This document shows, piece by piece, positions 36,973 through 48,856 of a DNA stretch of 64,000 nt. The position numbers were made by a program, and so were the translations under genes. Under the pieces are notes generated by a model, which was given only the letters and a program-made list of their open reading frames with translations, was not told the DNA's origin and made no database searches. The stretch comes from Rotaria sp. Silwood1. Lineage: Eukaryota; Rotifera; Eurotatoria; Philodinida; Philodinidae. Positions within the stretch are counted from its first letter, which is position 1; every line of letters starts with the position of its first letter. The stretch covers positions 439,634 to 503,633 of the forward strand of contig CAJNOP010000122.1 in the NCBI GenBank assembly GCA_905250075.1, in the 5' to 3' direction.

Positions 36973-37245
36973 GGTGTGGGGTGTGTGGTTGGGTGTGGGT
37001 ATGTGGGTGTGGGGTGTGTGGGTGTGAGTGTGGGTGTGGGTAGGGTGTGGAGTGTAGGATGTGAGTGGGGTGTGGGGGCGTGGGGGTGTGTGTGGATATG
37101 GGTGTCAGAGTGTGAGTGCAGGATGTTCTTGAACAAATACCCACACCCACACCCACACTTACCCACACCCACCCACCCACATCCATACCAACACCCCACC
37201 ACACCCACACTCACACCCCACACCTACCCACACCCACACCCACAA
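36973..37245. repeat. long telomere-like palindrome
   Basis: About 150 bp of GTGTGGG/GGGTGTG units (36973-37120) face about 105 bp of CCCACACC units (37139-37245) across a spacer of about 18 bases. This is one of the longest copies in the window. Long frames on both strands are artefacts. Confidence 0.85.
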
Positions 37246-37331
37246 GCCGATCTACCGGTAGACCTGCCGGTCCGGTCTGACCGGTTTGGACCGGTACCGG
37301 TCGTCAAAAATCCAGACCGGTTCCACCTCTG
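37246..37331. repeat. CCGGT-rich palindromic tract with CAGAGGTGGAA end
   Basis: ACCGGT and CCGGTC recur at least six times next to the telomere-like palindrome. Read on the minus strand, the tract starts CAGAGGTGGAACCGG at 37331, similar to the end at 17726. Confidence 0.55.
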
Positions 37332-37344
37332 AATGTAATACCCC

Positions 37345-37592
37345 CAGCAGGGACCACGTTAACATCGCATCACACAATAAAAATTTTTGTATTAATACCA
37401 GGTGGTGATACATATTAATTGGGTCGAGAAGACGTGTTAAAATTACCTCATATGATGGTTGTTACTATACCAAACGATATACAAGGAAATTTTGCTATGA
37501 ATTATGTAGTAGAAAACAAGTTTGCTGGTGTAATTGCGTTTCGATCACACGGTTCATTATATTTAAGTTTAAACGATCTTGCACTGATGTAA
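37345..37592 (+). pseudogene. possible coding remnant
   Basis: The plus frame reads LTSHHTIKIFVLIPGGDTY, a stop, then LGREDVLKLPHMMVVTIPND and FAMNYVVENKFAGVIAF to a stop at 37590. It looks protein-like but matches nothing I know. A second register is also open and has a plausible intron downstream, so the reading frame is uncertain. Confidence 0.2.
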
Positions 37593-37966
37593 AAACGATT
37601 CATGTTCGTCGTAAGTAAAAACGAATAGCACCGATAACATTTTGATATGTACTTTTTAGGACCAAAAACCAAGGCATGAATAATGTGATAAACGAACATT
37701 TCGCTTTACTGTAATAAAGCTTTGATTAAATTTTCAAGTTTAAAAAGAAGAAGAAAAATAAAACAAAATAAAAATGTTTTGTTTTTTATTTTTTATTTAA
37801 AAAATTTAACTCCATTGTATATTGTTAAGGTTGATGGTATTATTAAATAGACTTACAGTAGAGTATTCTATAAAAAGAATATGAGATCAAGATTAAAAAT
37901 TGCATTGGATTGATAATTTAAAAATAAACTACTTTAGAATGAATCTTTAAATATATAATTCTATTA

Positions 37967-38022
37967 AGGGTGTGTGGATATCAGCCTTCTCTTCACTCAT
38001 ACCGACACCCACACCCTCCTCT
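37967..38022. repeat. telomere-like hairpin
   Basis: AGGGTGTGTGG faces CCGACACCCACACCCT across about 30 bases. It ends 179 bp beyond the stop codon of the NHL gene. Confidence 0.75.
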
Positions 38023-38200
38023 GATTTCTGAATCGTCAGATTATATAAATTATAAAAAATCGTAGTCAATAAGAAAACTTTCATAGCTAGTAACGATTAG
38101 AGGTTCATATAAGTTTTTTCTTCTTATTTTCATATTAGAACGTTTGTATTCTTTAAAGACCTTATTTTTCCACTTCTTATTCAAGATTACAATAAGAGCA

Positions 38201-40629
38201 TTAACTTCGATTAATGTTGAACTTTTGTACTCGGTGGTTTCGATTTTCACACACATAAAGATTGCAATCTCGATCAAATGATAAACCCGTAGGGGCATAG
38301 ATCTGATTCGATTGATTTCCTTTACCATTTTCACCAACAATAACTGTTCCTACTAGAGAGCCTTGACACCAACGAGTTATTCGATCATTCGCATAATCAG
38401 CAACATATACGCTACCTGACTGATCTACAAAAATTCCATAAGGATTTGATAATTTTGTAGGTCCATTTCCTTTATTTTTACCACCAGCCACAACAATACC
38501 TTGTTTTGCATCTTTCATCCACTTCATCACACGATGATTATTTTCATCGGACACATAAACAGAATGATCTTGATCGACAAATACGTATGTCGGATTATTC
38601 AACTGATCACAGTGATTTCCTTCTCCATTTCCACCTGCAACGACAGTTCCTTCATGTCCCCCTATTCGATATCGTCTAACTTCGTGTTTATCAAAATCAA
38701 CAACATACAGTAATCCATCATTGTCCATTGTTAATCCACAACATCCAATATTTGAAATGATTGTTTCTCCATGGATAGCATTTTGACGCGACCATCGAAC
38801 TACTCTTTTATTGTCATAATCAGAAATGATAAGACTATTTGTTTTCTTATCAATAATTACATCTCTTGGACTGCTTAATTGATCAGAACGATTTCCTGAT
38901 CCATTCCCACCGGCTACAACTCGACCACTTGCAGCACCATTTTTCCATTCAACAACACGATGATTTCCGCAGTCAGCAATGTAAATAGTTTGATCATGAT
39001 CAACACATAAACCCCATGGATAGTATAGTTGATTCATTCCATTGGCCTTTCCATTTCCTCCAGCGACGGTAACACCATTTTGTCTCCATTTTGTGTTCAG
39101 ATTCAAAGATGGAATCTGTAACCTTGATGCTACAACATAAAAAAGAATTTTTTTTGTTTCCGTTGACAATGAAATAATGTATGATGAAGAAAAATCATAT
39201 TACCAAAAGACATAAGTTTTGATTAGGAGACTTCATTCAAGACCATCTATTCGAGATATTGATCGTTTGTTTTCGAAAATAATATTTCTGGAAAATAGCT
39301 ACAAAAGATGTTAGTCGTATTTCAATTTTGCTTAGGTTTAGTTTGATATTTTTCATGCTCTTAAAGAAAAATAGCTTCATTTAGTTTTTAAATTTAATTC
39401 GAAATATTATGTGAGAATTAAATTGGTACGACGAAGAAAAACCCTATGCAATGAAGAAACGATCGATAAATTCATTGAAAATTATTCTATTAGAAGAAGA
39501 AACTTTCGAGAACGACATGGAGAGATCTGCAGTTCAACAAGATCTGGAACCGTTTCTTTTATATATGATTAGTGGCAACGAGTCTTTTTTTCAAGAGACT
39601 ATTGCAAAAGAAAATATTCATAATTCATGTCATGTATGACCGGATATCGATTTCGAAGTCGAGATACGAATTTTGTAGTCAGCAACATCACCAATCATAA
39701 TCCATACCCAACCTACTGTTAATCATAGATCCACAGACCTCTAACGATATGTTTACATGTCTAATTTCTACTCAATCGTTCTTCAACAATTATATTTCAT
39801 CTACAGGCGATTGTCGAATATAGAAAGAAACTCATTTATTTCTCAGTAAAAACAACTTTTAGAAAATAGTAATGTTCTTAATCTGTTTGAAAGTAAAGTT
39901 TCGATAATATACAGGAAATAGCAAGCGAACTCAGTATAACACAGAAATCGATACTCGTCAGTATTATCAATAGAAGCAACCTCAATGATGATCAAACAGT
40001 ACATATCTAGAAAATAATCGGTTTCACTTAATGAATGAAACACTCGATCAATTTCTTCTTTCCGGTTAAACTTAGACACATTTCTGTTATTTCTTACCTC
40101 TGACGCAAAGAATTTGATTCCAATCGATTTGACCATGATCTACAATAATGCTTTTAGTTGTTTCCGTTTCGAGAAGTTGTTGAACTGATTCCCGAATTTC
40201 ATTGATTTTCATTTGAAGTCGATCAATATCAGTTTCAACAAAATTTTCTTCATTTCGACAAGTTTGAATTTCTTTTGTTATTGTTTCAAATTGTTTTTTT
40301 ATTTCAGTTCTTTGCTTATCGATGAGTTCAGTAAGTTCATGACGAGCTCTATCTGCTGCTTGTTCGACTTTTTGGATTGTAGTCTTCTTCCATTGTTCAA
40401 TTTCGCCGAAAAGATCCAATGATACATTATTTGATTTTTCCAATTTTTGAATTTCATAAAGAAGTTCGTCATGAGATCTCACAATTTCACTATCAAATTT
40501 TACAATTAATTGTTGTTCGTGTTCTCTAAAATCCTTCGGACAAAAATATTCTTGACATCCAGTGCAAACATATTTAGCCGGTGGTTTATGGCATTGAGAA
40601 CATAAACGAGATTCACTGCCTGTTGCCAT
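38201..40629 (-). CDS. B-box / coiled-coil / NHL-repeat protein (TRIM-NHL-like)
   Basis: Two minus-strand exons, 40629-40098 and 39129-38201, join in phase 1 across a 968-base intron and give 486 residues. Residues 9-40 form a B-box-type zinc finger (CSQCHKPPAKYVCTGC, FCPKDFREHEQQL). Residues 45-165 form a coiled coil (LLYEIQKLEKS, IDRLQMKINEIRESVQQLLE). From about residue 185 there are six NHL propeller blades, with VAGGNGxGN turns, LxxPxGxxVD and VYVADxxNHRVxxW signatures. No RING finger precedes the B-box, so this is not a complete TRIM E3 ligase. RING-less B-box/NHL proteins are abundant in bdelloids. An RNA- or protein-binding scaffold role is inferred. The intron is unusually long for this genome and has no recognised insertion. 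Confidence 0.85.
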
Positions 40630-43600
40630 TCCTTGTACGTAAAGAATCGTCGAATTATTTAGTAAATGAAATAATTTGTATCTGAAACGAATTCATTAAA
40701 ATATTTATTAAAAATTTTATTCAGAGATTTATTCAATATTTATTTTTCATCTATCACAAAGAACGTGATTTCTATTACAACTCAAGTTTAGTTCAATAAA
40801 AACGTGGGGAAACATTAGATGAATCTTTGATAGAGACTATCTAAATGTGTATGACTTAATAAATGCACAAAATTTAACGAAACGTATAGTCTTATATATA
40901 TCGAATAGATTATTTTTGAGTATTAAGGAAAAGTGGCCTGTTCTGATGTTAGTCAAAGTTCGATAATAATGATTACTTTGAGATAGCTCCTAATGATGAT
41001 TAGTTGCAATTTATTTCACACAGAAATTTGATGAAATACTTATGTTTTTGCTGTAAATGAAAGCTTCGGTATGGCAAATGACGACTTATGCAATAACATG
41101 CAAAACAATATGAAGTCACATGCTCGTTCGTTTTCTTTCAAAAGAAAAGAAAAGGAAGAGAATAGAGAAAAAAGAGTGGGGGGAAGGTGTTGCCTTCGAA
41201 GCTATAACAATGATAAAGTAAATTTCATATATTTTTGAAAAACATTATTAATTCTCTATCTAAAAGAAAAAAACTCATTGCATATCGTAGATCACAGAGG
41301 TATATATTTCTAAATCAGGGATGCAGACAGCAAATTTATTTTTAAAAACCAGAATCTTTTATAAAAATCAGCAATAACAAACTTTATCCTAATACTGTTT
41401 TTTGAGGTGAAATAGTCATAGTTGGTTGCAATTAACACGAGAGACTACCGGAACATATTTTTTCAGAATTTATTTCCTCTACGGCATTTATTCATTGATT
41501 GATGATTTCTTAATTATGATGAAACTTCAGCCTACTTACACCCACACTAATAAGAACACCATTACACTTTTACGCACAGACACGCATATACAATCACCCA
41601 CATCATATATTCAGTCAAGAATCATATGGGATCTATCTCGGTATACACAAGCGCTTATTCGTAAGTCCCAATAAAATAAATCCCGATAGCTGTTCATCAA
41701 TCTGTGACTAACAATAATAGCTACATCATATTTCACGTTGAAAAGTCTTTATTATTTTGTTATGATAAACGAGATTATTATTATGACAAAAAAAAATTCT
41801 GCGCAGTTACTGATCTTCATCAGGCTGGATGTGGGTGTGGAGAAGTATTCATATCCACACCCCACAAATATCTGTGAGATTTGTTAAGATAATAAAAACT
41901 TAAACTAATTGTTATTGGTGTCGCAATATTTCTCAATTTTAAAATTGGATCGGTTCAAATTTTTAAACAAAACCATCAGAGTTTTCACCATTTTCTTTTC
42001 GTAAGTATGATAATAAATAACTACATTCTACTGATGATTATCAGATCATGCTATATATATGAGTGAATTTCAATCTTTTGGTAGGATTGATATGACAAAC
42101 TGAAAATAGACCTAAACTATTGCTGAACAGTGGATTGTACAACAGTCCATGCTTATGTTACATAGCAAAAGGTTCTCAACTTTCTTCAACGTAAATGTAT
42201 CACAAAATGTTATTTTAATGAAAAAGTTCTTCTACTGTTCATCATGTGACGTAAATATCTGGAGAACAATAAGAGATAGACAACTGATTTTTTTACTACT
42301 CATACAACTCTAAGAAATATATCTACAGTAAAAAATTCAGTGAAAACAGATGAATTGTTCAAAAGTTATTCGTGATAAAGTTTTGAAAATGTCGTTCTAC
42401 AAAGTGAGTGAAAATAGAAACCTTCAGAAAAAGATCGATTTTTTATCGGAAGAAGTTTTTTTTTTTATTAATTTGTTCGCCGCGCGACGATCTTTATTTT
42501 GAATACTTTCTCTTCTGATCTATTCGTAGATAGACAGAGGAAATTGAAAAATAATATCATTCTACACAAAAATGAATAAGTATCTGTCATAAACTCTCTT
42601 GGACAAATGGACATTATTAGAAATACGAAAAATATATAATTCGCTAGAACACTTCACGTTCTACAAAATGGACTATTTCTTATTTTTTTCTACCCTCTCA
42701 TGCTTAGAAAGTTTCTCCTTCGTCGCATATGCCTGTCAAAAATACGACTTTTTCACAATCCAGCGATAGGATGAACTAAACATCTGAAATTTCGTGTGAT
42801 ACTGGGATGTTGCAAGAGAAATAACATATAAAAAAATTTGTCCAAATCAGTCCGAAAGAACAAAAGTTATAAGCCAAGTACACCTAGAAATTAAATCGCA
42901 CTAAAACGTTGTAATTCAGTTATATATTGTTTATAGTCAGAAAAGTTAATCGAGTCATTCGGAATTAAATTCGATGTAAGATAAAGATTTTTCAGTTAAA
43001 TATTTCATATTAGCTTTTATGAAGTAGTTTCAGTCAACTATTGAAATTAATCTGTGTTTAGTAGTTTCGTTTGATTAAATAAATGTCAGAAAAGATTTTA
43101 TTTCATGAATAAAATTCTAGTCAATTGTTATTTGATGTCACTCGAACAATATCAAAATTCTACTATTAATCATTTGAAAAACTTTCATTATTTTTAATAT
43201 TTATACATGAAAATTGTATAATTTTCTATAAACAAAAACGTCTTTTATGTTTATTGAAATAAAAACAAATATATTGTTAAATATAATTTGTTGTCAATTA
43301 ACCTTTGAAAAAATTGTTCGAATAATAATTTCAGAGAAAATTTCATAGTGTTTAGATAAAGTTCAAGGTGATAAGTTTTGAAAATAATGTAAATTTCTTT
43401 TTCTTTGACTAAAATAATGATAAAGAATTCGAAACAATAGGAAAAATAAAATGAATTTTTTCAATTAAACTTTCAAAAATCTAATGATATATGATCATAT
43501 TTCATCGATATTTATATTGTTCAACCACATTTTTATCGAAGATTTTATTAGAAGAAAATATTTGAGATCATTAATTAACAATTAAAGATAAATAAATAAT

Positions 43601-44295
43601 ATTTATCAAATTAATTTAATTAACATAGTTTTGTATAACCAAAGGAAAATAATTCTTGAAAGGAAACATTGATTAATCAATAATTATGTATTAGAAATTT
43701 CTATTGTCTACTATTCGAAATAAATATCATATTTTATTTTCGATAGTTAAACAATAATATTCATCATCAATCATCGACTAAGAACTTTTTTTCTTGAAAT
43801 CATTTTTAACCATCTATAATACACACGACTGTTGCAATCGGCCCCCAATCTTAAATAGTTTTCTTTTTTTCATATGAAAATTTGAGCAGTTTCTCATTTT
43901 TTTTGCTCACTAATTGAAGAGAACAGTCCTTTACCTCCCCAAAATCGGTCTTTTTAGCAAAAATTTTTCAAACGAATTTCCGAGTGATCGACTCTCTCCC
44001 GTCCCCAATATTTCTGACCTCGTGATAGTTCTGATAATATAATTTGTTTAGTTAAAAATAATCAATAAAATGAATAATTAATTAATTGAAAAAAAAAAAT
44101 TTTATTTAATTGATAGAGCTATATCAAGTAACGACGAATTTTAAATTGTTCTATTCAATAGTCTTAACAAATCGTCCTTTCATGTCGTTGTTGTTCTTTT
44201 TTCTTTTCCTACCATAATATAAACTAAATTAATTCATCAATACCAATAAATTAAAATATTTTATGATATTATTTAAAAATGAAAAAGAAAAAGAT
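40630..44295. other. gene-free stretch, about 3.7 kb
   Basis: No supported gene or RNA. It contains one telomere-like hairpin (listed separately). The rest is AT-rich with homopolymer runs. Confidence 0.5.
41825..41868. repeat. telomere-like hairpin
   Basis: The left arm, GGATGTGGGTGTGG, pairs perfectly with a CCACACCC-type right arm containing TATCCACACCCC across about 14 bases. Confidence 0.8.
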
Positions 44296-44739
44296 TTAAT
44301 TATAATTCCAATCTAATAAAGGAAAGCCATTTCCATCTAAAAAAGCATCAGCTAATAATCTAATCCAATCGACAATCCACCATATGCCAAAACCTCCAAG
44401 TGTAATTAATTTAATAATACCAGCTATGATATAAGCAGGATTTGAAACACTTAAATAAAACCAATCAACACCAAAAAAACCAACAAAAAAAGAAAGAAGA
44501 AAAGCAGTTAATTTTAGTTTTTGTTTATAAGTACATCCTGTATATAAATCAGTTATAATCCATCCCTTTGAACAAATACATTCATTTAATAAACAATAGC
44601 CATTTGGTGAATTACATGTTTTATCATTTGAACAAATTAGTTTATATGAAGAATTTTTTGTTTCACTTTTTTTCAATATCATTAACACTATTAACATAAC
44701 GACAAGTAATTTATTCATTTTCAATAGAACTATATTCAT
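44296..44739 (-). CDS. TM2-domain membrane protein
   Basis: Single exon, 147 residues. Residues 1-27 form a signal peptide (LLVVMLIVLMIL core). A Cys-rich EGF-like module follows (CSNDKTCNSPNGYCLLNECIC, GWIITDLYTGC), then a TM2 domain of two membrane helices. The first helix is AFLLSFFVGFFGVDWFYL, with the GxFGxDxFY signature that defines TM2 proteins. A Gly-rich turn (ITLGGFGIWWIVDWIRLL) leads into the second. The C-terminus is short (LDWNYN). TM2D proteins of animals have a similar order, with an extracellular Cys-rich part ahead of the helices. The exact cellular role is unknown here. The frame is intact. Confidence 0.85.
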   Translation of the reverse strand: MNIVLLKMNKLLVVMLIVLMILKKSETKNSSYKLICSNDKTCNSPNGYCLLNECICSKGWIITDLYTGCTYKQKLKLTAFLLSFFVGFFGVDWFYLSVSNPAYIIAGIIKLITLGGFGIWWIVDWIRLLADAFLDGNGFPLLDWNYN

Positions 44740-45075
44740 TTTTATAAAAGAATATTCTTTTATATATATACATATATTTAATATCGATCAAGACTAAATA
44801 TGTATTTATTTCTAGATTTAATTCAATATAAAGGAACAGATCAATAGAACACATTTATATAATAGTCTAGAGAGAAAAAAAAGTAATCCTTTACATCTTT
44901 CACAACAATTCATACTATTCATATTGTTAGAATTTTGAAATACATATTATCAATTCTAAAAATCTTACATTAAATTCGAACGATTCATATCATAATCATT
45001 TGCAATTACTCTAAATAATTGACATCAAATATATCAGTTAGATTTTAATTAACAACTTATTATTTATATCAGATT

Positions 45076-45547
45076 GGAATATAAGTTCTGCACGTTTGGA
45101 TCAGTAAAATTCTATTGGCAATATAAAAAGAATTATTATACATTCTGATAGCGCTCGGAATTCTCTGTCACCCTATGTATTTATTTGCTGAAAAATATAT
45201 CAAATACAGTGAAGACACCCTCATCTGCATTGACAATGTTTGAAATATGTCTCGGCAAATAAGTTCAAGTCAAGACTTGAATATACACGATAATAGAGCA
45301 TTTCAAAGGCTCCTAGAGTATATAATTACGAATTACTCTAAAGACAAAAATTTTAAAAACATATTAGAGTTCGTGAGAATTTTCACTGTATTAGAAATAT
45401 TTTTCAGCAAATAAATATAAGTTAACAGTTAAATACACAATTCCGAGCACAATCAGAATATATACAATTAATTTCCTTAAAATATAATTTTATATTGTCA
45501 ACAGAATTCTACTGATCCAAACATGCAGAATTTATGTTTCAATATGA
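45076..45547. repeat. foldback inverted repeat, about 470 bp
   Basis: Left arm about 45076-45216 and right arm about 45400-45547 are inverted copies. Shared blocks include GTTTGGATCAGTA, TATTTATTTGCTGAAAAATAT and GCTCGGAATT. The arms have diverged by substitutions and small indels. The interior of about 180 bp is non-coding. Probably an old non-autonomous transposon. Confidence 0.7.
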
Positions 45548-45774
45548 TATAAAGCTTAACATTATTCATGCTAATCGGTGAAAGACAATTCTCTTTATTT
45601 GATATGGCTGCGATACCAACAAACTTTGTTTGTATTATATGAAGTTAAGAAGCAATAAAATATGTTCCCTTAAAGACAATCGATTAAGAATATGAGAAAT
45701 GAAAAATAAAACCTATAAGATCATATTGTTTGAGATAAAACTGACGGAAAAGGGTGGGTGTAGGGGTTCCATGA

Positions 45775-46490
45775 ATTTCGGCTCAGATTTTCGGCCCGGT
45801 CCGAAATTCCGGTGATTTTTCGGGCCGGGCCGAAATTCCTGGTGGACTTTCGCCCCATGACCTCATTGACCCTAGAATAAAAAACCTAACTTTTCAAAAT
45901 TAGTTGCTAGACAACGTAGTGCTGAGCAAGACGTCATAGTGATCAGCGATATGTCGTAGTGCTGAGCAGAACGTCATAGTGCTGAGTAGTATGACGTAGT
46001 GGTGAGCAGTATGGCGTAATGCTGAGCAGTATGGCGTAGTGCTCAGCAAGATGTCCTAGTGCTCAGCGATATGTCGTAGTGCAGAGCACGACGCCATAGT
46101 GCTGAGCGGTATGGCATGGTGCTGAGCAAGACGTCATAGGGCTGAGCGGTATGGCATAGTGTTGAGTAGTGTGACGTAGTGCTGAGCAGAGGGTATGGGG
46201 TGTGGATGTCTCTTTCTTCAACATCCACACTACCCCACACCTCACTCACAGTCACAACGACACCTACGCCACACCGCTCAGCACTATGACGTTCTGTTCA
46301 GCACTACGCTATACCGCTCAGCACTACGATGTCCAGCAACTAATTTTAAAAAATTAGGTTTTTTATTTTAGGGTCAATGAGGTCATGGGCCGAAATTCCT
46401 TGTGGACTCTCGGCCCGGTCCGAAAAATCACCGGAATTTCGGACCGGGCGGAAAGTCCAGGCCGAAAATTCCGTGGGCCGAAATTCTGGT
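45775..46490. repeat. nested palindrome with minisatellite arms and telomere-like centre
   Basis: The outer arms are GC-rich (TTTCGGCCCGGTCCGAAA type, 45775-45870 and 46380-46490). Inside are matched arms with GACCTCATTGACCCT, AAAAAACCTAA and TTAGTTGCT (right copy 46325-46380). Inside these, about fourteen copies of a 20-base unit (GTAGTGCTGAGCAGTATGGC type) fill 45914-46189, with inverted copies (GCTCAGCACTA) at 46262-46336. The centre at 46189-46243 is a telomere-like hairpin. The right minisatellite arm is shorter than the left. No coding content. Confidence 0.8.
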
Positions 46491-46494
46491 CTCC

Positions 46495-46625
46495 CGGTGT
46501 GCGTAGGTGTGGATGTGGGTGTGGGTGTGTGGGTATGGGTGTGGGTGTGGGTATGTGGGTGTGGGTGTTGGTGTGGGTGTTAGATCGAATACAAAACAAC
46601 TACACCCACACCCACACCCACACCC
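46495..46625. repeat. telomere-like palindrome
   Basis: About 85 bp of GTGTGGG units (46497-46580), a short spacer with GATCGAATACAAAACAAC, then CACCCACACCC units to 46625. G-rich arm first. Confidence 0.85.
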
Positions 46626-46671
46626 TTATGTTGCTTTTGGTGAGAAAACGTCAACAATGTTCAAAATAAAC

Positions 46672-47547
46672 ATAGGACTCCCTTAAGGAAGTAGTTTAAG
46701 CCCATACTTGTTCATAGTATTCTACTGTGATTTAATAAACTACCTAGGAGCGCATTCGTATTATCTTTTCGCAGATGATCTAAGTATTTTAATTAAGCCA
46801 CCTATTTTGAAGGAACTAGCTCAAATGATTCAATATATAGAGAAAGAAAGTACTCGAATCTGTAATGAAATATATGCATACTCGAAGAAATGGAAGCAAC
46901 CAATAAATGTCACTAAAACGGTGGTACAACTATTTCATACGCAAGTAAAAAGACCTTTAGTAAACGTAGCAATGAACGGAGAAAAAATCGAGTTAGTTAG
47001 AGAATTCAAGTACTTAGGGTTCACATGGACAGATAAGCTATCACTGAAACCTACTGTCGATAAATGCATCGCGAATATTCAGAGATCCTTAGGTAAATTG
47101 AGATAGTTAAGTACTGGTAGAATTGTCTCACCTAAAGTACTTCGTCAGTGCTTCTTTGCATATACATTTCCTCACTTCGCATGGCTATTTTCCTTCTATC
47201 CTCTGCTACCAGAAATGCAGGAACAATTACTGAATCAGAAATTCCGTATGGGTCTTAGATTGGTGTATCGCCGTCCATTCATCTCCGCACATAATCTTTC
47301 CACTGTAACCTCAGAGTTTCCGTTAGAATTCTATGTTAAGAAGTACATTCAAAGAAGATTGAAAACAATGCACTCGACTGATTTTGGATCTTCACTTTTC
47401 TATAATGATATATTCATTTGGAATGAGTTCTACAAAAGAGAAAACGATCACCTTGGCCAATTTTTTCGTTTGCGACGTGTGCGATTACTAGTTGATCGAT
47501 ACAAGTCGTTTCTTTTGAAATGGTTGAGTTTTGTTGAAACAAATTAG
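46672..47547 (+). pseudogene. 5'-truncated LINE reverse transcriptase remnant
   Basis: Starts within RT motif B as GLP*GSSLSPYLF, where the conserved Gln codon is a TAA. The YxDD-type active site follows as YLFADDLSI. The thumb-like region has FKYLGFTW, typical of non-LTR retrotransposon RTs. After a second stop at 47104-47106 the same frame continues to 47547 (FRMGLRLVYRRPF, ending SFVETN). The N-terminal endonuclease and most of the fingers domain are missing. It begins 47 bp from a telomere-like tract. It is followed by a T-rich 3' region to about 47850. Family within LINEs not determined. Confidence 0.7.
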
Positions 47548-47925
47548 TTCAGACGTGATACTTCTTTCTTTTTTTTTGCTTGTTTCTTGTTCTTTTCATT
47601 ATATCAAGTCTTTCTTTACAAAGAGTAGTTCTCTTTACTCACTCGTTTTTTTTCTCTCTGCTGTTCTTGTTTTTTTTTTCTTCTCTATGTTATCATCTTT
47701 TTCGATTTGGTTTCGTATTTTTCCTTCTTATTTTTTTTTCTTCTTTTTGGTTCTCATTCCTCAATCCCTCTACCAGCATTATCAACTCATCAAGGCACCA
47801 ATATTACAACAACAACGAATTTTAAAACGCTCAGCTTATATTTGTTATATTTGATTTTAATGTTATAGTACTTTTCTTATATTTCATGTAAGCACTCCTG
47901 AGTGTTACATACACCAGCAAAAAAA
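47548..47925 (+). other. T-rich region downstream of the LINE remnant
   Basis: Long T/C runs (47560-47750), then ordinary AT-rich sequence and a short A run at 47920. Likely the 3' untranslated end of the retrotransposon; open frames here are compositional. Confidence 0.4.
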
Positions 47926-48856
47926 AAATATCGCATTTGTTTTCAAAAGTACTAAGATAATAAGAAAGATCGGAAGTACTCCCTAACAACATTAAAAACT
48001 AGCTTTGGACCAGAAATTCCATTCATATACGGTTCTATTTCGTCGAAAATAGGTTCATTTTATGCAGAATTTGTTTCCCTAACAGAGAATATAAGAACCT
48101 ATTAAATATTCGATTTTTTTCTATTGATAATTGTCAAATACCGTCTCGATTGGGTCATATTACCTCTAATAATATTTTTCAGCCTTACGAAATTAGAGTT
48201 TCTACAGGTGCAGTGATTTGATTTCTTTACCAAATGTGCAACTCAATGTGCTCTTTCTGATGACACTATTTTCGACTTGAAATTTCATCTCTAGTAAAGC
48301 ACTTCTGCTCAAAATCCTATCATGGAGACCCTGTTTGCGTCTTTTTTCACTAATATTCTATGGTTTTCGAATTGAAAAAAAACCCATTTGGCTTCAGACA
48401 ACTATCGTATCTGAAATTAACACGCAAAACTGAGTCGGCTTGTGTGAGTCAAAGATATCAACTGTGTTAGATTGGTACGGGTACCCATTGGGTTGGCGCT
48501 TCCATGGGTTAGCCTAACCCAAACCAGTGGCTTGAGCTGACCATTTACATAATTCCATCTCTGACCTACCTATAAAAATTTTCAGATAGATTTTGTGAGT
48601 TAATTCAAAAGTCACCTTCGGGCTAATCCATTAAATAATCCATATGTTATAAAAATTAGTTACGAAAAGATTTGTTCAATGGATGTGTCGTTACAATATG
48701 AATTTTTAGTCAAATCAAATCCATTATAACTTCGATGAAACTAACCTGGTCGTATTTTGATGAAATTTCTGGTCCAAAGCTAGTTTTTAATGCTGTTAGG
48801 GAGTACTTCCGATCTTTCTTATTATCTTAGTACTTTTGAAAACAAATGTGATATTT
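47926..48856. mobile_element. non-autonomous TIR element, about 930 bp
   Basis: Inverted arms of about 96 bp, 47926-48021 and 48760-48856, are nearly identical: ATTTGTTTTCAAAAGTACTA at the ends, then AAGATCGGAAGTACTCCCTA and AAACTAGCTTTGGACCAGAA. Only a few differences are visible. The interior has no coding frame and includes a GC-rich tract (48474-48565). No clean target duplication was identified, so the superfamily is open. Confidence 0.75.
48474..48565. repeat. GGGTTA/GGTACCC-type palindromic tract nested in TIR element
   Basis: GGTACGGGTACCC, ATGGGTTAGCCTAACCC and related half-sites stand out from the AT-rich surroundings. The minus-strand end starts CAGAGATGGAATT, like the tracts at 17726 and 37331. 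Confidence 0.45.

Noticed and set aside
39130-40097. Two separate genes (B-box and NHL) instead of one
   Set aside because: Donor at 40097 and acceptor at 39130 join in phase 1 and give the usual B-box/coiled-coil/NHL order, so one gene is preferred.
41426-41674. 82-codon frame with HTNKNT-like repeats
   Set aside because: Low-complexity translation of CA-rich sequence with no supporting features.
45775-46260. Possible CRISPR array from regularly spaced units
   Set aside because: The 20-base units are contiguous without unique spacers, and the sequence is from an animal-type genome.
47531-47854. Leu/Phe-rich frames after the LINE remnant
   Set aside because: They arise from T-rich sequence; hydrophobicity is compositional, not evidence of a membrane protein.
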